39,847 nucleotides of DNA, from assembly GCF_002506585.1 (NCBI RefSeq), contig NZ_DAXW01000007.1, positions 1 through 39,847 on the forward strand. Reading direction: 5' to 3'. The notes below the pieces were generated by a model, which saw nothing but the letters and a program-made list of their open reading frames with translations, did no database searches and was not told the DNA's origin. This DNA is from Methanoculleus sp. UBA430. GTDB taxonomy: Archaea > Halobacteriota > Methanomicrobia > Methanomicrobiales > Methanoculleaceae. Positions 16,264 to 23,911 of the stretch are shown here, in pieces (position 1 is the first letter of the stretch; each line of letters begins with the position of its first letter). The translations under genes and the position numbers were made by a program.

Positions 16264-17832
16264 CTACGCCGTGCTGTTGATCCGCAGCACCTCGAGGCCG
16301 GCGAGGTCCGGACCTCCCGCAAGGGTCCACTCGACCAGTACCGGCTGAGCAGCATCGGAGATGACCCTGCCGGAATACGTGACGTTTCTATTATTCACGA
16401 TGTACAAGAGCGTCTGCGGCCCGTCTCCCGACGCGGCAAGATCGATGACCGAGTTGGAGATGCCTGCATCGATCGTCGAGTTTACCGGAAATTCTCCGGA
16501 AGGGCACCCCAATACCGCCCCAATGCCGTCAATGCCTGCCGGATTGGTCATGGTGAAGTTCCTGATGAGGGCGTTCTTCGTGCCGCAGACGAAAAGACCC
16601 CAACCATTCGAATCAAGGCTCCGGCAGTGATCCATCACGATAGATGGATTCGTCGGGATGGGCAGGGACTGGAGGATGCAGTAGGAGACGGGTTTTGAGG
16701 AGGAGCCGCTGGCCGGGACGCGACCGGTGCCGCTCTCGGTACAGTTGTAGAGGAGCATACCGTCCGGGTTGATGATGAAGAACCCGAATGCACTGTTCCC
16801 TTCGGCCCGGCAGTTTATCAGGGAGACCTGACCTCCCGGGAGGTAGAAACCGGACCCGAAGAAGTCCGGGTCGCCCACCAGGTAGCCGTCAGGACGGGGT
16901 TTCTGTCCGTTGTTCCTGCTCGAGCAGTTGATGAATATGCAGTCACGCTTCGCCGGATCCCACTCGAAGTGGAACCCGGACTCCAGGCTCCCCTCGGCAG
17001 AAGAGTTGCTCACCCGGAGGCCTTCGATGTCGTTTAACTCCGCAAAATCGAACCCGGTCACCCAGGGATTGAACGCCCCATACCTGCCGCAGTTGATTGC
17101 GGCACAGTTCTCGTAGCGAACGTTTTGGATCGTTGTATTCTCCGATCCCCAGGCATTGTGGAGGAACCCGTAGGTCCCGGTGTCGATCGCCCGGCAATTG
17201 ACGAACTCAATATCCTCGAGGACGGGGGCGTAGACGTTCGGGTTGTGAAGCAGGAGGAAGACCGCCTGGATGCTTGCATCTGCTGTTCCCGTGACGTTGT
17301 AGACCCGGGCGCCGCTCGCATAGATCGTGAGCACGCCAAGCCACTGGCCGAGGTCAAGGGTCGTGTTCGTACTCGCGTTCACGTAGCCGAACCCCGCTAT
17401 ATGAAACCCGTCCAGGGTAACGTGCTCCTCCGAGACGTTGAGCATCCCGTTCCGGCTGAACTCAAGGGACGTTGCTTCCGGGCCCCCGCCGAGGAGCGTC
17501 GTCCCCGCCGCCGGAACGATGCTCCCCGAGCAGTTGAACGTACCCCCGCTCAGGACGACCATACCGCCGTCCGGCAGTGCATCAAGCGCCGCCTGGATCT
17601 CCACCTGATCGTCGAAGCCGTCACAGGTGTAGCCTGCCCATGCCTTCGATACAGGATCGCTATCGGCTGCCGCCACAACGAGCGGGGTTCCCGGTGCTGC
17701 AGCAGCACTCTGGACGAAGAGGAGGCCGAGAACGAGACCGAAGAGAAGAAGGCTGAACGGGGCCTCCCGGTGTGGAGCGCCCCGACTGTACTCATCAGCC
17801 ACGGAACCGGGCATACTGTCACCACCACTCAT
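16264..17832 (-). CDS. Secreted right-handed beta-helix protein (paralog 5)
   Basis: A 522-residue paralog. A polar n-region of about 25 residues precedes the signal peptide core FSLLLFGLVLGLLFVQSAAAA, then mature VVAAADSDPVSKAWAGYTCD. Core motifs are DQVEIQAALDALPDGG, TADASIQAVFLL, TYGFLHNAWGSEN, FDFAELNDIEG and SLESGFHFEWDP. It differs from the others in the second half: the THYFGCGYYAP segment is replaced by DFFGSGFYLPGG, and a further coil around INPDGMLLYNC is rebuilt. There is no C-terminal anchor or added domain. The start may be the ATG at 17832 or an in-frame ATG 18 nt further in. It is the last member of the island before conserved core genes begin. Confidence 0.85.
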   Translation of the reverse strand: MSGGDSMPGSVADEYSRGAPHREAPFSLLLFGLVLGLLFVQSAAAAPGTPLVVAAADSDPVSKAWAGYTCDGFDDQVEIQAALDALPDGGMVVLSGGTFNCSGSIVPAAGTTLLGGGPEATSLEFSRNGMLNVSEEHVTLDGFHIAGFGYVNASTNTTLDLGQWLGVLTIYASGARVYNVTGTADASIQAVFLLLHNPNVYAPVLEDIEFVNCRAIDTGTYGFLHNAWGSENTTIQNVRYENCAAINCGRYGAFNPWVTGFDFAELNDIEGLRVSNSSAEGSLESGFHFEWDPAKRDCIFINCSSRNNGQKPRPDGYLVGDPDFFGSGFYLPGGQVSLINCRAEGNSAFGFFIINPDGMLLYNCTESGTGRVPASGSSSKPVSYCILQSLPIPTNPSIVMDHCRSLDSNGWGLFVCGTKNALIRNFTMTNPAGIDGIGAVLGCPSGEFPVNSTIDAGISNSVIDLAASGDGPQTLLYIVNNRNVTYSGRVISDAAQPVLVEWTLAGGPDLAGLEVLRINSTA

Positions 17833-18313
17833 CGAATACCTGCATAGGTTATTTCACACAGCCACATCAGGGAGATCGGCGCTCCGTCACTGTTGTATGT
17901 TCGTGCATGTCGGTTAAGGCGGGCTTCGGGAACAACGCCCCTGTCCGGGCAACCCGGGTGCCGTCCCGGCATCCGGCGAACCACGACTTACCATAAGCAC
18001 AGAACTATAAAAGTCAGATGGTGCAACGTTCTCATATAGCCCTGAGATCAGGGTATTTCCAGTCTTGCACACAACCAAATCCTGCGAGTTGCCGCGGGCC
18101 CATATTTTCCTGCCAGAGATGCCTGTCCCGTTCTGAGCAGGAAATGGCGCCGATAGAAAATTGGGGCGTTTACGGATACCGGATTCCGGTTCACGGCCGG
18201 AACCGCCACCGGGAGACGCAAGAGGGAATTCGGGACCAGGCTGACGGAATTGAGAGGCGGTGGGGGTCGCCGGAGGAATTGTATATAAAGAAATACAATA
18301 TTATTCTTGAAAT
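17833..18313 (+). ncRNA. Intergenic region with a possible structured RNA (unproven)
   Basis: A TATA-like CTATAAAAG lies at about 18005-18013 on the plus strand. Downstream are three inverted repeats: CCCTGA-ga-TCAGGG (18040-18053), TTTCCTGC/GCAGGAAA (18106-18113 and 18137-18144) and CGGTTC/GAACCG (18187-18192 and 18200-18205). The interval reads poorly as protein. A transcript starting near 18038 would include all three. It could equally be a long leader or plain regulatory DNA. No archaeal ORB origin motif is obvious despite the nearby orc1/cdc6. Confidence 0.25.
18281..18290 (+). promoter_or_regulatory. TATA box of the zinc-finger gene
   Basis: GTATATAAAG is centred about 28 nt before the ATG at 18314 and is followed by TACAATA, a layout mirrored ahead of orc1/cdc6. 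A leaderless transcript is predicted. Confidence 0.65.
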
Positions 18314-18934
18314 ATGACCAGTAAGAAGGAAGTCACCATCGGGATCACCGTCAACCTCGAGAACTATGAAAACCTCCGCCTCGAAGTCGAGGGCGATGTA
18401 GAGACCCGTGAGGATGTGGACGACCTTATCACGTTCCTCGACGGGATGCTTGCCAGATTCGGGCGCGGTGATCCGGCGACCGCCGAGCGGGTGGATGCAT
18501 ACCGGCGGCGCGTTCTCGCAGCCAGACCTGCAGGGCCGCAGACACCGACCGCGGGATCGGTGCCGGACGAGAAGGCTACCGGGCCAGCGGCACCGGCAAC
18601 CCCTGGAACGGAACCGGCTCACCGGCAGAAAGAGAATGCCTGTCCCTCCCCCGGGACCATCGAAACCGCAATCCCCCCGGCGCCGGAACACACCGAGCCG
18701 CCCCGGACCCCCGAACCACCCGCAAAACCGGAGATAGCTCCAGAGCCAGAACCCGAACAGGCGCCACCCGTACAGGTGCCGCCGCACCAGGAACCGGTCG
18801 CGGCAAAGCCGCCTGCCACCCCGGGAGAGGGTGTCTGCGAGATGTGCGGAGCAGAAGTAACGAAATCACAGGCGAAACTTTCTCAACTCTTCATGAGTAA
18901 AACGCTCTGCAAGAAGTGCATGGAACAGCCGTAG
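18314..18934 (+). CDS. Proline-rich protein with C-terminal four-cysteine zinc finger
   Basis: This 206-residue protein has three parts. Residues 1-70 form a compact acidic domain (VTIGITVNLENYENLRLEVE, then DDLITFLDGMLARFGRGD). Residues about 75-170 are a low-complexity linker of Pro, Ala, Glu and Thr. The C-terminal 30 residues hold a CxxC...CxxC zinc site (CEMCGAEV and LCKKCMEQP), with KSQAKLSQLFMSKT between. I do not recognise a named family. It lies 74 bp ahead of orc1/cdc6 on the same strand, with matching TATA spacing and a TACAATA element in both promoters, so co-regulation is plausible. A role in DNA binding or as an accessory to replication initiation is a guess from context and the zinc site only. 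Confidence 0.75.
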   Translation: MTSKKEVTIGITVNLENYENLRLEVEGDVETREDVDDLITFLDGMLARFGRGDPATAERVDAYRRRVLAARPAGPQTPTAGSVPDEKATGPAAPATPGTEPAHRQKENACPSPGTIETAIPPAPEHTEPPRTPEPPAKPEIAPEPEPEQAPPVQVPPHQEPVAAKPPATPGEGVCEMCGAEVTKSQAKLSQLFMSKTLCKKCMEQP

Positions 18935-18976
18935 GTCCTGTTAGATCCGCTCGATGAGGAAATAACAACCAGGGGG

Positions 18977-19006
18977 TTATATATACTACAATACCCGAGG
19001 ATTGTA
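18977..19006 (+). promoter_or_regulatory. TATA box and inverted repeat at the orc1/cdc6 start
   Basis: TTATATAT (18977-18984) lies about 28 nt ahead of the ATG at 19009. Between them TACAAT (18987-18992) and ATTGTA (19001-19006) form a 6-bp inverted repeat with an 8-nt spacer. It sits over the predicted transcription start, the right place for a repressor operator. Confidence 0.55.
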
Positions 19007-19008
19007 TA

Positions 19009-20148
19009 ATGAAGAAGAACCTGCTTATGTGGGACGAGACACTTTTTCGAGATCCCGAGGTCTTCGAGATCGATCACGTCCCTGAGCAGTTCAACCATCG
19101 TGATGCCCAGATCAGGGAACTTGCCTTCCAGGTCCGGCCGGGCCTGCGGGGAGCTCGTCCCCTCAACACTGTCTGTCGAGGTCCACCGGGGACCGGGAAG
19201 ACGACGAGCGTCAAGAAGGTCTTCGCCGAGATTGAGGAGGCCACGAAGAAACTGGCCCCCGTGTATATCAACTGCCAGATCGACAACACCAAATTCGCCG
19301 TCTTCTCGCAGATTTACAGGAAGGTCACCGGACGCTCGCCACCTGCATCGGGCACGTCGTTCAAGCAGGTCTTTGACGCCATAGCCCGGGCACTCCTCCG
19401 GGAAGAACAGGTGCTCCTGGTGGCGCTCGACGATGCAAACTACCTTCTCTACGAGAACGAGATCAACCACGTCCTCTATCCTCTGCTCCGCTCCCATGAA
19501 GCCTACCCCGGCGTCCGGATCGGTGTCATCGCCATTGTCAGCGATATGTCCGTCAGCCTGCAGAACGAGGTAGATGCCCGGGTGGCATCGGTCTTCCGGC
19601 CCACCGAGATATACTTTCCCCCCTACTCGGAAGAAGAGGTCCGCGGCATCCTGGAAGAGCGGATCCTGCAAGGGCTCTACCTGAACGTCCTCCGGTCCGA
19701 CATGCTGGATCTTGTGGTCGAACAGACGATGAAAAGCGGCGACCTCAGGGTGGGCATCGACCTCCTCAAGCGGGCGACCCTGAACGCTGAGAAAGAGGCG
19801 CGCCGCTCCGTCGAGCGGGAGGACATCTGCAAAGCATACGAGGTCTCCCGATACCTGCATCTTACGTACTCGCTCCGGGCGCTCAAAGCTGAGGAGAGGG
19901 GGGTGCTCGGCAGGATTGCGGAGATGTCGGCGCGCGACGATCGGGAGATGAACGCCGGCGACGTCTACCGTTTCGTCAAAGAGGAAGTGCGGGTCGGCTA
20001 CACCAAGTATTATGAGATACTTCGGAAGTTCGACGCGATGCGGCTCATAAACCTCCACTACCGCCAGGGAAAGGGTCAGGGAAAGGGGCGGACCAGGCTG
20101 ATCAGCCTCCGTTACGATCCCAGGCGGGTGCTGGAGTACCTGCGGTAG
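19009..20148 (+). CDS. cdc6: Orc1/Cdc6 replication initiator AAA+ ATPase
   Basis: A 379-residue archaeal Orc1/Cdc6. The AAA+ domain has Walker A GPPGTGKT (residues 59-66), Walker B LLVALDDANYLL (about 136-147), and an Arg-containing sensor-2-like GDLRVGIDLLKRA (about 244-256). The C-terminal 90 residues form a winged helix (TKYYEILRKFDAMRLINLHY). These proteins bind origin repeats, melt DNA and load MCM helicase. Walker B reads LDDAN instead of the commoner LDE-hydrophobic-D, as in one subgroup of paralogs, which may alter ATP hydrolysis. The length is typical for the family, and the ATG at 19009 is set by the TATA spacing. The next gene, mch, begins 64 nt later and could be partly co-transcribed. 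No clear ORB repeats are visible next to it, so the origin may be elsewhere. Confidence 0.92.
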   Translation: MKKNLLMWDETLFRDPEVFEIDHVPEQFNHRDAQIRELAFQVRPGLRGARPLNTVCRGPPGTGKTTSVKKVFAEIEEATKKLAPVYINCQIDNTKFAVFSQIYRKVTGRSPPASGTSFKQVFDAIARALLREEQVLLVALDDANYLLYENEINHVLYPLLRSHEAYPGVRIGVIAIVSDMSVSLQNEVDARVASVFRPTEIYFPPYSEEEVRGILEERILQGLYLNVLRSDMLDLVVEQTMKSGDLRVGIDLLKRATLNAEKEARRSVEREDICKAYEVSRYLHLTYSLRALKAEERGVLGRIAEMSARDDREMNAGDVYRFVKEEVRVGYTKYYEILRKFDAMRLINLHYRQGKGQGKGRTRLISLRYDPRRVLEYLR

Positions 20149-20212
20149 GAGCGGATTGTTTGATAAGAATTATCTATTTCGCCGCCGTTTGTATTCTGAT
20201 GAGGTTTTCCAC

Positions 20213-21160
20213 ATGCTCAGCGTGAACGAACTGGCACTGGATATTTTTGAGGAACTCTTCGAATATGCCGAGGAGTTCCATGCCGTCCCATACGAACTCG
20301 ACAACGGGGCACGTATCGTAGACTGCGGCGTCAGCACCACCGGGGGGTACCTGGCAGGAAGACGGTTCACCGAGATCTGCATGGGCGGCCTCGGGGAGGT
20401 CGACATAACGATGGGCCGGATCAGGGACGTCCCGATCCCGTTCATCGAGGTCAGCACCGATTTCCCGGCCATCGCGTGCCTCGGCGCTCAGAAAGCGGGC
20501 TGGACAATCAACGTCAACAAGTACTTCGCCATGGGCAGCGGGCCGGCACGGGCACTCTCCCTGAAGCCAAAGCACACCTACGAGGTCATCGACTACGAGG
20601 ATGAGTTCGATTACGCGGTCATCTGTCTCGAAAGCGACCACCTCCCGAACGCCGGGGTGATGGAGAAGGTCGCCGAAGAGTGCAACGTGGACGTGGCGAA
20701 CACCTGCGCGGTTGTCGCCCCCACGGCATCGATCGTCGGGTCGGTCCAGGTCGCCGGTCGCTGTGTCGAGACCGCGGTCTACAAGCTGAACGAGCTTGGC
20801 TTTGACACGAAGAAGATCACCGCCGGCATCGGCCACGCCCCGATCGCCCCCGTCAAGAAGGACGGCATGAAGGCGATGGGCAGTACCAACGATGCTACGA
20901 TCTACCACGGCAGCATCATGCTGACGATGAACGCTCCCGAGATCAAGGACTACCTGGATCGGATCCCGAGCAACAAGTCCAAGGGATACGGAAAACCGTT
21001 CTACGATATCTTCAAGGAAGCCAACTTCGACTTCTACCAGATCGACACCTCGCTCTTCTCTCCAGCCGAGGTCGTCATCAACGAGCTCTCCGAGGGCAAG
21101 GTCTACCACGTGGGAGCCGTCAACCCCGAGGTGACGCTGAAGTCCTTCGGGTTCATCTAA
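20213..21160 (+). CDS. mch: Methenyltetrahydromethanopterin cyclohydrolase
   Basis: A 315-residue Mch, the usual family length (about 316). It interconverts N5-formyl- and N5,N10-methenyl-H4MPT, the third step of CO2 reduction to methane, in the cytoplasm. Family features run the full length: MLSVNELALDIFEELFEYAE, IVDCGVSTTGGYLAGRRFTEICMGGLG, ACLGAQKAGW, MGSGPARAL, the CAVVAPTASIVGSVQVAGR block and GIGHAPIAPV. I start at the ATG at 20213 because GATGAGGT lies 8 nt ahead and the protein then aligns with the normal start; an in-frame TTG at 20156 would add 19 atypical residues. The neighbour upstream is orc1/cdc6. A T-run follows the stop. Confidence 0.97.
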   Translation: MLSVNELALDIFEELFEYAEEFHAVPYELDNGARIVDCGVSTTGGYLAGRRFTEICMGGLGEVDITMGRIRDVPIPFIEVSTDFPAIACLGAQKAGWTINVNKYFAMGSGPARALSLKPKHTYEVIDYEDEFDYAVICLESDHLPNAGVMEKVAEECNVDVANTCAVVAPTASIVGSVQVAGRCVETAVYKLNELGFDTKKITAGIGHAPIAPVKKDGMKAMGSTNDATIYHGSIMLTMNAPEIKDYLDRIPSNKSKGYGKPFYDIFKEANFDFYQIDTSLFSPAEVVINELSEGKVYHVGAVNPEVTLKSFGFI

Positions 21161-21164
21161 CCCA

Positions 21165-21170
21165 TTTTTT
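21165..21170 (+). terminator. T-run terminator of mch
   Basis: Six T residues begin 5 nt after the mch stop codon. Confidence 0.5.
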
Positions 21171-21418
21171 GGTGAGCTCCTCTCTCCCGGCAGGATCTCT
21201 CCCCAAAACTCCGATGAGCGTCCTTGCGAGCAACCACGAACCTGGAAGAGTGTCGGGGTCCGGTTTGCAGCGGTGGAGCGGCAGGTTCGCCGGTTTCGGT
21301 GACACGGATACGGGATAGTTCTCCAGAGCCCCTTTTCGAGGAGGAAACCGGACCCACTGGATTCTCGGCAGGCAACACGTTTATCCGTCACGGTGCAAAA
21401 CACTATAAGGCATCCACA

Positions 21419-21492
21419 GGGCTTGTGGTCTAGCTGGTCATGACGTCGCCCTTACACGGCGAAGATCGCCGGTTCGAATCCGGCCAGGCCCA
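21419..21492 (+). tRNA. tRNA-Val (anticodon TAC)
   Basis: A complete 74-nt cloverleaf. The acceptor stem pairs GGGCTTG with CAGGCCC, with one G-T wobble. The anticodon stem TCGCC/GGCGA encloses loop CTTACAC, giving anticodon TAC. The T arm GCCGG-TTCGAAT-CCGGC is canonical. The discriminator is A and CCA is not encoded. A TATA-like ACTATAAGG lies shortly upstream. The minus-strand gene 21430-21819 runs antisense through most of it. Confidence 0.97.
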
Positions 21493-21819
21493 TTGCGGCA
21501 CGGCACTGCCAGCGTAGCGCTGTTTATCTCGCATTTGATTCTCCACCCGGCCTTCCAGATTCTTGATGCGCAGTTCGAGCGCCTGAAGCCGCTCTTCACT
21601 GCAGATCTGTGTGCTGACGTTACCGGGTTGTGCAACACCGTTCTCCGGCACGATGAGGAATGCCCGCTGCCCCAGGTGATCAGTCCCGTAGATACTCACG
21701 CGCTCTCCAATCAGGTCGGAATACTCCTCGGGGAGACACACGATAGGATAGACCATGTGGGATTTCGGAACCTTCTTCCCCACTGTTGTAAACTCTAACA
21801 GCTTCACCGTATGCAGCAT
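21430..21819 (-). CDS. Small protein with AbrB-like N-terminus and coiled coil, 3' end antisense to tRNA-Val
   Basis: This 129-codon frame starts at an ATG (21819); a TTG 15 nt earlier is less likely. Residues about 1-65 (MLHTVKLLEFTTVGKKVPKS; YPIVCLPEEYSDLIGERVSIY) resemble small swapped-hairpin DNA-binding proteins in which a LPEEY-x-LIGE-V strand-helix unit recurs. That match is loose. Residues about 77-100 (EERLQALELRIKNLEGRVEN) form a short coiled coil. The last 20 residues are encoded by the antisense of the tRNA, and the stop lies in its D arm. They are probably an accident of a lost stop rather than function. Such a junction is typical of DNA inserted at a tRNA 3' end. No partner gene is visible. 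A real but unrecognised small gene is my best reading. Confidence 0.55.
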   Translation of the reverse strand: MLHTVKLLEFTTVGKKVPKSHMVYPIVCLPEEYSDLIGERVSIYGTDHLGQRAFLIVPENGVAQPGNVSTQICSEERLQALELRIKNLEGRVENQMRDKQRYAGSAVPQWAWPDSNRRSSPCKGDVMTS

Positions 21820-21956
21820 TCTGCCACCGGACAAACCGTATATACCGACAGGTTATGTATTTCTGGTTTCAGTTTTTGGTCTAACTTATCCAGGGCTGCT
21901 CCAGAGCCCCCGGGAGAGCCCCGACGAGGAAAAACAAAAAGGGCCTGAACGGACAG

Positions 21957-23564
21957 TCACCTGCGGCGAAGCGCAACCGTCACCAGAAGCCCCACCACCA
22001 CGTAAACAACCCCGAACCCGGGTACCTCCGCTGCCCCCGTCGGCGCAGGTGCCGCAACAGCAACAGCCGCCGCCGTGGACTGAGTCGTTGCCGGCGACGG
22101 TGCCGTCACCTCCAGTTCGATCGTCCGGTTCGTCTCTTCTACGAGAGCCCCGGTCGTGTTGTAGGCGTTCACCGCGAGCAGCCACGTTCCTGCCGGCATC
22201 GTTGAGGTGTTTGCAAACGCGTGCCCGAACTCGTAGTTGGCACTCCCGATGTACCCGCCTTCAAACTCGCGATGCAGGCAGCCGGTGAACGTGAACCGCC
22301 CCAGCGTTGCGTTCTCATAGACGTATGTGACAATCTGGTCGTCAGGGATGTAGCGGTAGGCGCTGCCGGCATCCGTCAGCGTCGTTGCACTCGGCCGCGT
22401 CACCCCATAGAACGTCAGGTTCTCCCCCTGCACGATCCTCACCTGCATCGGCGTTATATCGACCGTTTTCCGGCTGTCGTTCACGACCGTGGCGAAGTGG
22501 TTATCCCGCACCGGCTCATCCGTGATCTCCGCACGGGTGTACACGACCCGGGTCCCGGCAGGGTGCGCCACCAACCGTCCGGTTACCGACATGACCGCAC
22601 CGCTCGCTCTATCCGTCCAGGCCATCGACGCCTCACCGACATCGTAGTGCGTGAACGTCGTATGGTCGGAATCCTCAAGACCGTTCCTGAGGATCGCGGC
22701 AAGTTCGACCTGCAAGGTCGCAGAGGTGTTGCCGATGTTGTAGATGAGGCAGTCGTTCTCTGCAGTTGCAACGCTATCGACCGTTGTCCCCGGCAGGTCG
22801 TTTACCACCTCAATGGCGTTATTCGCCTGCCACCGATCCGGGATCTCATACCCGCCGTCGCCGCTCCGGAAGTATCCCGGGAGCCAGCCGAGGTAGACCC
22901 GGAGCGGCGGCGTTCTCTCCTCCGCCCAGCCGATTACGTTCTGCTTGTTCTCATCGGGGCGGAAGACACCAAGGGACGCATGGGTCGTGCCGAAGGCGAT
23001 CTCCTTCTCCACCCTCTCTCCGGCAAGATCCCCGTCCAGTCCTTCCACGACCAGCGTGTAGGTTCCGGCGGTCAGATCCCGCGTAATCGGCTCCAGTCTC
23101 CCGCCGCTGACATCGGTGTAACTTCCCATCCCCCTGGTTACGCCGCCCTGTACCAGGGCAAGGTAGTAGGTATCGGTCACCAGTACCTTGTTGCTGCCGT
23201 TTGTAATACCTCCCGGCCAGATGATCACGTCCGGGGCTAACAGCCCTCCCCACTTTTCCGGAACAAGACTCATATCCACCGAACTCTCCGCTGTAACACC
23301 GGTCTCATCGACGCTGCTCATGACCGTGCGGAGAACAGCGCCGCTATCGTCTTTGAGGACGATGCGGATGTTCCCGGGGTGCGTGAGCGGTGTCGGAAAG
23401 ATCCCGTAAACATAAAAGTCCCGCATCTCGGCAAAGGTGGTCTCATTTTGGGAGGGCTCCGTAATGACGAGGGTCCCGGCGGACATAGCAGTCACGGGAG
23501 GTATGACCAGCATCACCAGAACGAAGAGGGCTATAGCGGTCTTCGGCGAGGGCATAACATGCAT
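21957..23564 (-). CDS. DUF3821-type surface protein with PGF-CTERM-like tail
   Basis: A 535-residue exported protein. The signal peptide is TAIALFVLVMLVIPPVTAMS. Residues about 30-210 match the DUF3821 pattern seen in Methanomicrobiales surface proteins (FYVYGIFPTPLTHPGNIRIVL; PDVIIWPGG; TYYLALVQGGVTRGMGSYTDV). A beta-rich middle ends in YNTTGALVEETNRTIELEV. A Thr/Ala/Pro linker then leads to VPGFGVVYVVVGLLVTVALRRR: PGF motif, hydrophobic segment and basic end, the tripartite PGF-CTERM signal that archaeosortase A processes for lipid attachment. It should therefore sit on the outer membrane face or S-layer. Many N-x-S/T sites are present. It has no operon partner, and its role is unknown. Confidence 0.85.
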   Translation of the reverse strand: MHVMPSPKTAIALFVLVMLVIPPVTAMSAGTLVITEPSQNETTFAEMRDFYVYGIFPTPLTHPGNIRIVLKDDSGAVLRTVMSSVDETGVTAESSVDMSLVPEKWGGLLAPDVIIWPGGITNGSNKVLVTDTYYLALVQGGVTRGMGSYTDVSGGRLEPITRDLTAGTYTLVVEGLDGDLAGERVEKEIAFGTTHASLGVFRPDENKQNVIGWAEERTPPLRVYLGWLPGYFRSGDGGYEIPDRWQANNAIEVVNDLPGTTVDSVATAENDCLIYNIGNTSATLQVELAAILRNGLEDSDHTTFTHYDVGEASMAWTDRASGAVMSVTGRLVAHPAGTRVVYTRAEITDEPVRDNHFATVVNDSRKTVDITPMQVRIVQGENLTFYGVTRPSATTLTDAGSAYRYIPDDQIVTYVYENATLGRFTFTGCLHREFEGGYIGSANYEFGHAFANTSTMPAGTWLLAVNAYNTTGALVEETNRTIELEVTAPSPATTQSTAAAVAVAAPAPTGAAEVPGFGVVYVVVGLLVTVALRRR

Positions 23565-23911
23565 GGTTGAAGAAAGATCACCTGGAGGATTAAAGATATC
23601 GAAGAGGTAAGGCGACGGAGAACAAAGATACAGGGAATTTAAACGTTTATGAAAGAAAATTAGACAGACTCAGCGCAATGCGCGACGCAGCATTCAGGAG
23701 CGGCCTGCTTCACACCGGACGATGACATCCGGAAAGAAGGAACAACACGGACGCTACCGGGATGCGCTTCAGATTTCATTCCGCAACGTTCTAAATACAT
23801 CCTGACAAACAGTTCCGCAGAGCACATACATCGGGGAGGCGACCGACAACCTTCCTTGATGGTGCATTCAGGATTCAACCATGCCGGGCAACAGGTCACG
23901 GGGGATATCTC
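23565..23911. other. Divergent intergenic region, no gene seen
   Basis: This lies between the divergent surface-protein and hydrolase genes. The A/T-rich patch at about 23635-23665 (GGGAATTTAAACGTTTATG) could hold promoter elements. Nothing else stands out. Confidence 0.4.

Noticed and set aside
18018..18317. 99-codon frame ahead of the zinc-finger gene
   Set aside because: It runs through three inverted repeats and the next gene's TATA box and has no protein-like pattern.
17833..19008. Replication origin next to orc1/cdc6
   Set aside because: No repeated ORB or mini-ORB motif could be recognised by eye; only isolated TTTCCAGT-like fragments occur.
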